This document shows, piece by piece, positions 1 through 13,000 of a DNA stretch of 64,000 nt (positions within the stretch are counted from its first letter, which is position 1; each line of letters begins with the position of its first letter). A model generated the notes under the pieces. That model was given only the letters and a program-made list of their open reading frames with translations. It searched no databases and was not told where the DNA came from. Source of the DNA: Oryzias latipes (taxonomy: Eukaryota; Chordata; Actinopteri; Beloniformes; Adrianichthyidae); the NCBI RefSeq assembly GCF_002234675.1, contig NC_019859.2:12973483-13037482 (forward strand), written 5' to 3'. The translations under genes and the position numbers were made by a program.

Positions 1-42
1 ACGGGATCTCCCCCCGCCATTTCCTCGTGTAATAGCCCTGGA

Positions 43-958
43 ATGTCGTGTAGTGGATCGGGCTCTTCCTCGCGGAAGGAGTTCGATGTGAAGCAGATCC
101 TTAGGATCCGATGGAGGTGGTTCGGTCACCCCGCGGTTCCTCCGCCTCTTTCCCCGCCGGTGGGAGATTACCTCGCCAGGAGGAGGACGGGCGGCAGCTC
201 CGGGGAAGGACCGTCCGTTAGCGGCTGTAGCAACTCCAATTCAGCCAGTCTGAACCACAGCTCGGGGAGCCACAGCGGACTGGTGGCCAGCGGCAGCGCG
301 GGCTCGAACCTGTGCAACGGCAGCAACAGAAAGTTTGCCGAATCGGCGGGGAGTCGAAGCGGTCCGGGGGGAGCGACGTTCGGAGCCACGGGGAACTCCT
401 GCACGCGCTCCTTCAGCCACCCAGAGTGCAGAGGCTCGTGGGTGTCCCCTCCGCTCCCCCGTCGCCCTCGCCAGGTGACAAACATGGAGCCCCCTGTCGA
501 GGCCCCGATGCCCCACTTAGTAGCCGAGCCGTCGGCTCATGGCGTGGTTGAGCCGGAGCCTGAGGAGGCTGCCTTGGCGGCGGCTGTGGGCGCGGAGGAG
601 AACAACAACCACCCGGAAACAGACACGAGTTCGTGCAGGTAGGATGGAGATGGAGATTTTATAGTGTCATGGTATTAATAAAAGCTGTGAAAAATACTTT
701 ATATTTTGTTTTACAAAAGTCAAAAATAGTAACTTTTGGAAAAGTTTCGACATCAAATGTTCCCCAATGTGGTCCTTTTTTTAAGTTAGTGGAAATAATC
801 CGCTCACATGAAAAGTGGAAACTGAAGAAAATAGTTCTACTGTCTGATTTGGATGATGCTAATCGTTTACTACTTTTATGTGAAAAACCTACAAAAATTG
901 AAAAGAATTACATCGAAAAGTACTATTTTGACTATGACTCAATATGCAAGACTGTAAT

Positions 959-1049
<91 letters not shown>

Positions 1050-4000
1050 CTTATGCAGTCTTCGTATTAAAGACAACTATTCATATGTTTTCTCCTAGTT
1101 TTCCTTAATCTCAGATAAGTCTCTTTTTTAAGACTTTTCTTATTGTCACTGCTGATATAGTTTCTACGAGGGAAACAGTAAATGATTATGGTTTACTGTT
1201 GTGTCAAGTTTCAAATCATATCTTCGTTAATTATAATGGGTGTTAGGCAGAGCAAATTACTCCTCACACATGCGTAAAACCGGTAGGTAAACAAAAATAA
1301 AAGAACACATTTTGAATTACATGCATAAAGCCTTGGACATCTTGTGGTTGCCATACCAACGCAGAGATTAGTGTACGTGCGGTTTGGGTTCCTTACATGG
1401 ATGATTGTGCAGTTGTGTGTGCGACCCATTCCTCTTCTTTTGAGGGTTCCTGCGTACTCCAAGAACCAGGGTGCCATGTTTCTGAAGGGGATCGTGGGAA
1501 GCGATGCATATGGAATCTCAAAATGTCTTAAGGCTCTGCTGGGCTCAGCTCCGCTCAAGCCCCCCCCCCCCCCCTTTTTTTTTTGAGGCTACACCAAGCT
1601 GTGCCCCGTTTAATCCTGCTGTGCTTTATTTCATTACCCTCTTCTCCCTCCTTCTGTCTCCTGTTCATCCACGCCCAACCCTGCACCATTCATTTGGCCT
1701 CTCTATTTCCTCCTGTCAATAGCCATGGAAGTGTGTGTGTGGGTGTGAAAGAGTGAAGCAGGGAGGGAGAATGACAGTTGGCGGACTGTCCTAGCTTGAT
1801 GCAGGGATTTAACAATCTGTCTGCTTGGTGAGAACCTCCTTCTTTCCACTCGTCCTCTCCACCTCTCTGTTCTATGTTGAGTGCCCACCAGGCTCCGTTC
1901 GGGGGAACTGGAAGGCAGTGTTCCCCCACTTCAAAGTCATCTCCTCTGGCAGTATTTAGCCACACCATTCATCTATATACACACATGCACACACACACAC
2001 CCCTGCACACTCGAGGACAGGAAAGCTCGCCAAAAAAGCTTCCTTTGAGGGTTTGATCTGGATAGGGAAAAGAGGAAATTGAGACAGAAGAGGATGACAT
2101 GATGAGGTGGAATGAAGGGAGTGAATGATGAGATTAGCTCCAGATGTAAAAGTGGAGACAGGAGAAATGTAGAGGAAGGGAGGAGGAAGACTCTGGTTAC
2201 AAACATATCAGATTCAAGGCACACATGCAAGCAAAAAGACTAAAGTAAGTGCACGCCATGTGCACCAGTTTTGCTCTTAACTGTTTTTTGGCTCTTCTCA
2301 GAGAAACAAACATCACTAATAAATGCGGAAAGAGTGTTTTTATTATCTTTCAGAATAAAACATTCAAATAACTTCATTCTCAACAAATACTTGGAACGAG
2401 TTTCCATTCTTTCTCTGTTGGTTAGAATAAATGGAAAATTGTAGTTTATCACAGTTTGATGGAGCCCCATCACACCATGAGGCTTCAGAAATCTAAAAGT
2501 GATTTATATCTTTTCCGTCTGTGGAATTGCAGTCATTTTCCAGTGTTGGTTTTATGTTATTCTGGGCCAATTCTGACACTTTTGTTGTTGGGGGGGGAAA
2601 AAAAATAAAATAAAAGTCCAGTGTTGAGTCATAAGTTAAGTGCTGTTCTGGGAGCTATAGCGGCGGAAAATTCTTGAGTAGCTGTGGTCCTCGTTTCTAA
2701 GAAACCCAAAACCAGAGTGTGGACTCACACCTCCGGCTTTGCTTTTTTTTTTTTTGTTTTATGCAGGTTTGACCCTACCTGGAAGTCTGTTCATTAATGT
2801 GTTACTGCCGCACTCAAGCCCCAAACTGCTTGCAATTAAATGAAACGGGGTGAATTACAGTGTATTTAGAGCTCAGCTCCCGCTTTGATTTTAATTGGCT
2901 TGTTCTCTTTTTAAGTGTTCTATACTTGTCTCTCCTTTTGCAGCTTGTAACTAGACCATCAAAAAAGGCTTTTGTATGCCCCTGGCAACATATAGTAACC
3001 CAGTTAAAATCAAATAAGAAGGAGTTTGCTTAAGAACATGATGAGAAAAAAATTCTGATGTCTGTCAAGACGGACTTAAGCAGCTTAGACTTTCCTTTCA
3101 CCCCTTTGAACAACAGAGAAACATCCCTTTGTTTTCCTCTTTGTCCTGCGTTCACAGGACGTCCAACAGCAGTGCCACACTGTCTTCATGTGTGTCGATG
3201 GAGCCAGAGGACTGCATGTTCACCGCTTTGTCTCATGCTGACGTGACGTTCCGCAAGATGGAGGGCTATTTGAGGTCAAGACAGCTGTGCGACGTCATCC
3301 TTGTGGCTGGAGAGAGGAGGATACCTGCCCACAGGTGAAAGCACAACAACTAAACAGTCTCTGAATGTATATTATTAACTTAAATAAGTCAATCTGCAGC
3401 TGTCATTGGAAAAAAAGTTGACACTCGATGTGCAGTGTCACGTCTGGAAAGCATTTTTTTTTTTTTTTAAATGCAGCAGCTCCAAAACAACATACAAAAA
3501 GTCCTTTCTATTTTTGTCATATTTCTGCATCACATGAACTATAGTTAGCAGTCTCTTGTGGGCCACACAGCACTCATCTGCCTTAAAGCCCACAATATCC
3601 TGTTCTGGTTTGTGTTTGCTTTTGGCATATGGCCATTGGTTTGCACATACCAGCAGGAACATTCCTCTTCTCTCAACGCTTTCAACTTCTGTCCCATTTG
3701 ACAAAATCAAGCACGAGAACCATATGTACCGGTAACAACCCCTCTGCCGTTGTTGTGTATACTGTACATGTGCTCTTTGCTGTTTAATGATGTGGGAGTA
3801 AAGGCCCGTACACACCGGGACGAATATTCGCCAGGCGTTATTCGCCAGCGTTTTTGAGCCGAGCGAACATGCAATTTCATTCCCTGACATTAGATGGCGC
3901 TTAATGTAAACAGAAATACTCCTGTACACAAGGTGGCGCTGCGCAACTTTACGCTTCTTAAACTCGCTTTTCCCTCAGAAGAAGAGAGCAAGTATTTACG

Positions 4001-7000
4001 CACTTGTCAGAATAATACAAAGAAAACGTGAATATTTCAAGCACCAGTTGCTCCAACTGGTGCTTGGTTCGGGGATATTTTAGAATGTCCGTCATTATTT
4101 CTTCGTGGCTGTGTAGATGCAACTCTGCGTCTATCTTCTTCGCTGGTATGTGTGCTCAGCAAGGCAGTTTTGTGTTTGAGTGCCCCCAAGTTGTGTTTTA
4201 CTGTAACTTCAGAAGCTCCAGACACGTGTGCAAAAGCGCCGTTCTCATTGGTCGAATAGATTTCGACGCGACGCGTCAAAAAAAAGAAACGCCTCGGGTT
4301 CGTTTTTTTTTTTTTTGACGCGTGGCGTTTTTTCGCGTCAGTGTGCACACTCTTATTGGTGCCCTTTGTTTAGTCGCGAGGCGTTAAACGTCGGCGAAAA
4401 TCGCGCGCGAAATTTGTCCCGCTGTGTACGGGGCCTAAGACTTGTGCGTTTATTAAAGTTGGTCTGCTGGCAATTAACTCTTTGTATTTGTACAGCCTCC
4501 TGTTTTTAGGATAAAACCTTAATCTTTTTTTTCTGTCCTCTTCTTTCTTTTTTAATTTTTTCTTTGCAATTTTCAGAGGGCTCCTTAAATTAATCAAAGT
4601 CACAAAGTTTTGCAAAGAGCAACATTTTTAAATACTCATGAAAATGTAGAGCACACAAACCCACACATGACAAAACGTGACCCAACTTCACAATCCTGTC
4701 CAGAACTTTTCCTGTGAATTAAGGATCCACTTCAATAGAGATTTGACACATGGTGCATGAAAACCTCATTGTAAACCCATCATGTTGTATTTTGTCTATA
4801 TGGCAGCAGTGGTCGACCTCTGATCCGAAGATTGCAGGTTCTGTTCCCGCCTTACTCAGCCATGTGTTAAAGTGACCCTGGGCACTTTAAAGGCCCGTAC
4901 ACACCGGGACGAATATTCGCCAGGCGTTATTCGCCAGCGTTTTTCGCCACGTTTTTTGTGTTCACACCCAGGCGATTTTCGCTGACGATGAGCCGAGCGA
5001 ACATGCAATTTCCTTCCCTGCCATTAGATGGCGCTTAATGTAAACAGAAATACTCCTGTACACAAGGTGGCGCTGCGCAAATTTACGCTTCTTAAAGTCG
5101 CTTTTTACTATGAAGAAGAGAGCAAGTATTTACGCGCTTGTCAGAATAATACAAAGAAAACGTGAATATTTCATGCACCAGTAGCTCTAACTGGTGCTTG
5201 GTTCGGGGATATTTTAGAATGTCCGTCATTATTTCTTCGTGGCTGTGTAGATGCAACTCTGCGTCTATCTTCTTCGCTGGTATGTGTGCTCAGCAAGGCA
5301 GTTTTGTGTTTGAGTGCCCCCAAGTTGTGTTTTACTGTAACTTCAGAAGCTCCAGACACGTGTGCAAAAGCGCCGTTCTCATTGGTCGAATAGATTTCGA
5401 CGCGACGCGTCGAAAAAAAAAAAGAACCCGAGGCGTTTTTTTTTTTGACGCTTTGACGCATGCCGTTTTTTCGCGTCGGTGTGCACACTCTCATTGGTGC
5501 CCTTTGTTTAGTCACGCGGCGTTAAACGTCGGCGAAAATCACCGGTGAAATTCGTCCCGGTGTGAACGGGCCTTCACACATGGGTGGCTGCCTGGAGCGC
5601 TGAGCGGGTCTCCCTTGGGGGGTCCTGACTCGTACCTGGGGTTGGGGCGGGGGGATGCCCGGAACTCCTGGGTGGTGATGGGGTGCTCGTCTGGGGCTGT
5701 GGGTGCCCTTCTCGGGTCGGGCCCTGCGTTGGGCTCTTCCGGTGCGGCGGGGGGGCTGTTCTCCTGGTTGGGCTGGGGCGCCGCTCTCTTTCCCCCGTGC
5801 TTCCCTGCTCTCTGGCTCTGGGGGCCTCGCGGCGGTCCTGCTGGTCCTGGCCTGGGTGGCGGATTTGGTCGCCCGGGGGGCGGTTGTCCCCTGCCTGCTG
5901 CCGTGTGGCATTGGGGGGTTCTGGCTGCCGCTGCTGCTGCGGCGGGGGTCTGGGTGTGGGGATGGCTGGGCGCTCCTCCTCCTTCTTTTCACATTCCACC
6001 ATCCATTTTAGAAGAACATAAACACTCACCTGAGCACAGGTGTTAGCTCACCTTTGCACTAATAGTTTGCATAATTGAATGAATGAAAGATTTCACACTA
6101 GTTGGTTTAAAGGCATAGGTATGCATTCGTGAACACTATCTGTTTTGTGTACATGTTGACATGTGGACATTTTTGCAGCTAGCAGGTGTGTTGATGACAT
6201 TTGAGTGTGTGTGTGGACAGGCCCCGCCCTTTTTGTACTACATTTGAGCCTTGCCGTAATGATAAACAACCAGTAAACTTGTCTGCTCTATGCTGCTTCA
6301 TGGTCTTATCCCCCCCTCCCACTATCACCCCCCCCCCCCCCCCCTCTCTCTAACGTCCCTCTCTCTTCTTCCCTCCTTTCCTTTTCCGTCCGGTCCAACA
6401 CCAAAGATTTTCAAACATAATTGAAATTGATAAAGTTTGGTCTCAATTACAAAAGGGGTTTATTCAGTCATGCCTTTGGTTTGTCTGAAGATTAATAACC
6501 CCTCTTGTTAAAGTAAAATATGTCCAACACAAGAGGCCTCAGCTCTCATCTGTCTGCCCAGCTGTTGGACAGGACAAGTTTAAAAAAAATAAAAATAAAG
6601 TGACCCTGGGCAAAACATCACTCCTGGTGGTTCCAGTGTTTGGTGCCAGTGTTTGGCGAAGCCGTCATCGGTGTGTGTGAATGGTCAAATGGGACTGTGA
6701 CTGTAAAATATACGCCATTTACCGTATGTGATGGCTTTCAAGATCTTTCATGATCTTTGTTTTATTTAATTGCTATTTTCAACAGTTCATTGTATCCCAT
6801 AATGCCATAAACACAGACTTAAAGATTGACTCCGATCATCTTTTGATCGGTTGTAAAAGTGTTCCCAGTGGTCCTTAAAAAATGGTTTTGCAGTTTTTAG
6901 TCATAGTGTGTCGTTTTCTAGGACAGTTTCTGCGGGGTGGCAGGAGTTTATTAATAATTTGCATTTGAGTTTTAGGCAGGACTGTTGGTGTTAGCCCGGC

Positions 7001-10000
7001 CTATTCCCATCATTCATCCGTCTTCGTGCTCTCCCTCTAGCTTACAGCCCCTCACAACATCAACCTAAAATTACTGGTGCAACAAAAATGGCGAGCAATA
7101 TTAGAACTATCCAGCTGTACAGTTTTGATCCAGATGAGGAAAACTAAAACGTATTTGGATCTAGTTGTCTGTAAGAAGATGCATCATAACGGAGCAGAGC
7201 AGGGAGCTAGTGGCTTGCCATTGTAACTTGTACGTCACACTGGCAAGCTTTTTCCAACAGCATTTTTGTGTCTGCTTTTGATTTACAACAATTTGGGTAA
7301 AGAAATACTTAGAAATGCAATTTTAAGCTTAATTTTCTTTATATGTCTTTCATCATAAGAAAATTGCCCCAAGAACATGTTAAAAACACCAAAAACCCGT
7401 TTTTCATGTAAGTGAGTCTTTAAGTTATAACCATGCATACGGGGGCATACATTTGTCCACTAAGACTCATGATTATCTGCTGTTTTTGGCTCCACACAAC
7501 AAACATAATGCTACAGAGCTGACCAACTTCTCTATTTTCTGAATTTTTCCAGCTTGTTCCACAAACCCACAAACATGTGGCAATCCCATGAGCCACATGG
7601 GTGTCATGACCAGCAGCTGCACACTGGCGTGCTTGGAGAAAAAGTCACGGGACCATACATCCCTTGTGGCTTCGTTATTATTTTCCTCGCTCACTGTATT
7701 CAAGGGTAGATGAAGTGCTTGTTCCAATTATTCAGTCTCACACTAGTTGTCAGTGTGCAGTTGTCAGCTTTTACCCTCCTTTCTTGAGATCGACTCCTCT
7801 GTTTCTTGTTGTCCTCGGGCATTTTGTCGTCTCGCTGCTGTCTCTGTTGTGTGACGCTTTCTGACTGTCCTGTCTTTCTTCAGCAGAGTCCTTTGTGTCT
7901 TATAACCTTTCTCTGAATGTTGGTTTTGTTTCTCCTAACAAGGTGGAGGCCCCATGAAAGCTAGAGTCTGTGGGGTGGTGGTGGAGGGTTGCTGTATTTG
8001 AAATCTTGCAGGAAAACCTCCTGCTGACTGTAGAGTGTTTTGACATTTTTGTCTGCACAAAACTCACAAACGCACCACAGGTACAAAGCTTGTCTCTGCT
8101 CCAGGCTATTTGTCAAGGTTTCACTGACACACTTAGCGATAAGGTTATACTCATGTGTATATACTTTAGACACGCTCGATGCTCGAACCCATTCTGCTCC
8201 CCCGTGAAGTCTCAAACACGGAAGGACGTGCAGCTTGGAGGTGAGGAAAGCTGCTGTATCACGTCTGAAGTTGTCTCCAAGCCACTATTCTTTGTCATCG
8301 GTTAATCTAAAGGGTATTTCTATAGTTCCCTGAAAAGGAGTTCAGCAGTAATCGATCATCAAGGTGGTGTCTTAATGGTGCAATCAATAGTAAAGAGTGG
8401 AATGACATCACTGGTTGAAAGGAATACAGTCCTCTCAAAGCTGAAACCAGGTCACAGTTGGCTTCGACGTGACTGATATTTATGTTTCACATCAGGTACC
8501 CCTCCGCCATAATTAGACCAAGGAATCATTGTCCCTTTAATTGTTCATCTTCTGTATTGATGATAACGTACAGTTTTAATAGGAGAGAGCCTTCTTTAGG
8601 ACTTTTTTTATTCACAGAAGTTTTGTGAATGTGAAGCTTGATTAAAAAAAAATTTAAAGACCCACGCCAATGAAATGTTGGAATGGAAATGATTGTAGTT
8701 ATTAAGTAAAATCTTCAGTGGTGGGCCACTAGCTCCCTGCTCCGCTGCATTCTGATGCATGCAGTTGTAGACAAATAGATCCATGTACGTTCTCATTTTC
8801 CTTGTCTGAGCTGAAATCTGGCTCAACACTGTACGGCTGGATAGCTCCAATATAGCTTGCCATTTTTGTTGCACTGGTAATGTATGGTTGGGTTTGTGAG
8901 GGGCTATAAGCTAGTGGGAGGGTTTACACAAAGGGATGATGGGAAATGAGGGAAGGCTTATTCCACGCTTACAGTCCCGCCCACAACAAACTACTGCAGC
9001 TCTGCTGTATGTCCCAAAAAACAACACAGGATTTCTGACTTTGACTAAAAATGACAATCATAATTAAAAGACTCATGGGAACATTTTGAAAATAACTCAA
9101 AAGATGATTGGAGTGGCACTTTAAATATCTACAAAATCCACAAGCTGGTTTTTCAGCTGCTTTCATTTTAATGTAATTGTTATCGTAACGGATTAAAGGC
9201 CAACGCAGATTAAGCTAAAGCTGCCTAAGCAATGCTTACAGGAACTGAAAATCTAACAGAAACCAAAAGGTCGTCTGTTCCTCTGTAACAGCTGTGCGTC
9301 TCTTCTCTGTCCTCCCCAGGCTCGTTCTGTCATCTGTGTCAGATTACTTTGCAGCCATGTTTACCAGTGATGTGAGGGAAGCCAAGCAGGATGAGGTGAA
9401 GATGGAAGGAGTAGACCCTGATGCATTGTGGGTCCTGGTTCAGTATGCATACACAGGTATGCACACATACCTACGTTTCCTTCATTATTTGTACATCATT
9501 GTGTACAATTATTAACTTTTTATACTACTTTCCTTTATTATGTACTAATTCTTTTTGATTGGAGATTTCTGATAAAAACGAGATTAATTGAACGTAATGC
9601 TGCAAAAATCAGTTAACGTATTTATCGGCCCGAGACATACAAAGAACATTTTTGTTGCTATAGCGTCATCACATATCACTATGTTACTTGAATCCACCTA
9701 TAAAACTATCATTGTGCTCTTAAAGTGTGACATCATCAGCGTTTTAGGTGACCTATAGATGTGTCGTAGCTGTTTATACCTTTGGGAGACCCATGATTAT
9801 TGTACTAATAACAAAGGCCACTCAAAACTGCTTCAGATATTCTAACTTGTATGCATAATTAATGAGAAGTATAAGATTTTCTGATTACAACAACATGATT
9901 TTTCTCTGTTCTTCTTGGCCAGGCCGGCTCGAGTTAAAAGAGGACACCATCGAGTCTCTGTTGTCAGCCTCCTGTTTGTTGCAGTTGTCTTCGGTTGTCC

Positions 10001-13000
10001 AAGCCTGCTGTTCTTTCCTTGTGAAACAGCTCCACCCGTCTAACTGCCTCGGCATTCGCTCCTACGCCGATGCTCAAGGCTGCAACGACCTGCAGAGAGC
10101 TGCTCACGCCTACACCATGGTGGGAGCAGACAGCACAGCCTGTTTAAATTGTAGTCTCAGCTCTAGGTCACCTTAGAAGTCATTATGAGCAAATAAACAA
10201 ATTACCAGGATTAAAAATTAATGGTTGTGCGTTTTTTGGGGAAACATTACACTCACGTTAACCATTTAATTTTAGTTTATTTATAACTGTCTTCTTTACA
10301 TACATCTTTCTTTTATTAGGTGTTGGTCACAGACAGGATTTTTCTTGACAGTATGTGACAGTAGATGCTTTTTAGAATAGGGTTGCCATGGTGACAGTGA
10401 AAAGCCTCCTTTATTTACTGGATTTTTCTTTTTTTTAACCCCTTATTTAGTCATTTCTTATTGTGTTGCTATTGTATCTTTCTTTGTCAGCAGCAATGTT
10501 CATGTGTCCTTCTTTCTAAGGAATAGTCAGTTATGATACTGTAAAAGGGCCTCTGGTTGGATGTTTGGCGCATCATTAAACACATCATTTACATGAACGC
10601 TACAGTCTTTGGGATTCATCAAACTAAAGGCTACACAGTGTGTACTTCTCCACCAGTGTAAGAGCTGAGAAACGGCTTTTCTGTGGCTTTTCTATGAGTT
10701 TCCTTAGATCTTTATCTTATAACAATATTGTGCAAAAAGCATCGAGCTCGATTTTACAAAACTTTAATTGAGAGCGGAAGCGTCGGCTGAGAGGGAACTC
10801 ATTAAATTTTGTTGCCGACCTAAATCTCAGTCATTAAAATTGCAAAGGAAAAACCCACTTGCCTTGTTGACGATGGGAGTCGAACTCTCCCAGGCTTTTT
10901 GCATGTTTTTGTAGGAAGAAGGTCACATTTAATTAATGATTCTCTTAGCTATGAGTCTATAGTTAAGGAAAAATAGGAAGTAATATTGGAAAATTGGAAA
11001 ATATTCCATTTTGATCATTTTATGACCATTTGTTGATCAAATAATTTACTGTTTATAAAAAAACACTTTAGACCTACACATTTGCCTTTGTCTTTATTTA
11101 CATCATTTTTTTTATCTTTTACCTATTAAAGTCGTTATTGCTTTGTCAAACTTTTTTATTCTTTTCTCCTGATGCCTCCCACCTCATTGATGTGTTTTTT
11201 TCCAACTGTTTTTCATGCTATTCCCCTGATTTCTGTACCTTTCCCTGTCTACCTATCACTAAATTTCACTTTTTATCCACCAGGAGCACTTTTTAGATGT
11301 TATCGGAGGCCAGGAGTTTCTTCTCCTCCCTGTGGAGGAAATGGAAAGACTGCTCAAATCTGATGACATCAACGTGCCAGACGAGGAAACGGTGGTAACT
11401 TCTTTGTTAACCTGGGTCTCTCATGACGCTCCCACCCGCCATCTCCACCTTCCCTTGCTGCTGGCTCACGTCAGAATACCGCTGCTGCAACCACAGGTAA
11501 GAGCTGCAAAAATTCATAGATGCACATTTTGAAAAACATTGACAAACAAATAGAAGATGATTGTGTCCAATTTTAAAACCGGCAGATTTTTACATTAATT
11601 TTAAGCCTAAGATCTTCTATTTCTTATTTATTGATGTTTTGCTTCTAAACTAGCATCCAGAGAAGACGTTAAGTCTGATATTTTAGGAAAAAAAAGCTAA
11701 AACTCCAAATAGCCCAACAAGGAAAATACATCTTTAGATCTCTGCACATTATTTTTCCAGAGCTACTTCAAAAATACAAAGCAGAGATATTCTTTGTGAA
11801 CAGACGTTCTAGTCAAAAAATACAACCGTCTTATCTTCTTTTTTAGATGTAGTTCAGATGAGTCTGCATAAAGATGGAAGCCGTGTGAACTGAACTTCTA
11901 ATAGAAAATTGCTTATACTTTAATAGATTAGCAATAAAATGAAATGCCAGATATCCTCAGAGCTAATTCAGCTTTCATGTTTACTGTGTATGAGTTGTTA
12001 TGGAACAGGTGCATAAGTGTCACATCATAGGTATATATGGTGGACACTGCGAAGATTAAGCTGATTTTATATTGATTTTGCTTGTGTCTGGACTTGTTCT
12101 TCTTCTTTACTCAAGAACTACACAACATTGTGTTTGTGGTGTTTTTAGCATGTTCTTGAGGAATTCTTCTCATGATGGAGGACATATATTAAGAAAATGA
12201 AGCTCAAAATAGCATTTCTTAGTGTTTCTTTATGCAAATCCTTGCGAATACAAAAAAGTTGGAAGAAGAGCCTTTTTGTGACGTAGATAATAGGCTAAGC
12301 AGGCAAAAAGCTCCTCGCTCCGCTTAACCCTTGTGCTATCTTAGATGACCCCACCCTTACCTTGACGTGTTATTCCTACCATGACAAAGGTGGATAAAAG
12401 TGGAAAGATTTCATGTAATCCATGGACACCAGTGAAGATCACAAATCATTGAAGAAAAAAGGGTCAACGCACTGTCTAGTGGGTCTAGATGACCCAACTC
12501 CCAACGTTAAAGTGCCTAGGATAGCACAAGGGTTACACCGAGAGCTCTCAGCAACAGAGAGGGCACAGGGTGCAGCCAGGGTTGCTCCCTGCTGACAGTC
12601 CCGCTAACATCTCGTAGACAAATGTCTAATGAACCACTGACCCTCTGCCGAAACTATGTCAACACATGTTTTTAAATGGGCTATAAACTGAAAAATCACA
12701 GTTAAAAGACCGCTGGGAACGCTTTTACAATAGATCAAAAGAGGATTGGATTTGGACTTCTTTTCTGACCATTTGAAGTTATAGGTGGCTAAAATGTTCA
12801 AAATGGTCATTAATCAGAGCTTTTCTTGGATTTTATCTCTTATTGCTGCATCACTTGTGTAAAAAATACAGACAAAATACAATTAAGTGTTTACAATGAA
12901 ATACAGATTCCTTTTGGCAGCCTTGTGAAACTAATACTAGTAGAGTTGCATATAAACCTTCCAGAGTCTTCCAATCAATACTCATCAACCAATTACTCAG

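Noticed and set aside
633-1070. 145-codon open frame on + after klhl5 exon 1
   Set aside because: It runs through the (TA)n microsatellite as Ile-Tyr repeats and overlaps the exon 1 donor; intronic artefact.
3438-3929. 163-codon minus-strand frame in klhl5 intron 2
   Set aside because: No motif, ends in poly-Lys from a T run and enters the TIR element; no supporting splice signals.
5162-5548. 128-codon frame (and a 96-codon relative at 4028-4318)
   Set aside because: It lies inside the TIR elements; the same frame is shared only because the two copies are repeats. No transposase motifs.
5522-6046. Long Pro/Arg/Gly-rich frames on both strands
   Set aside because: Products of the GC-rich composition, which removes stops; low complexity and no family resemblance.
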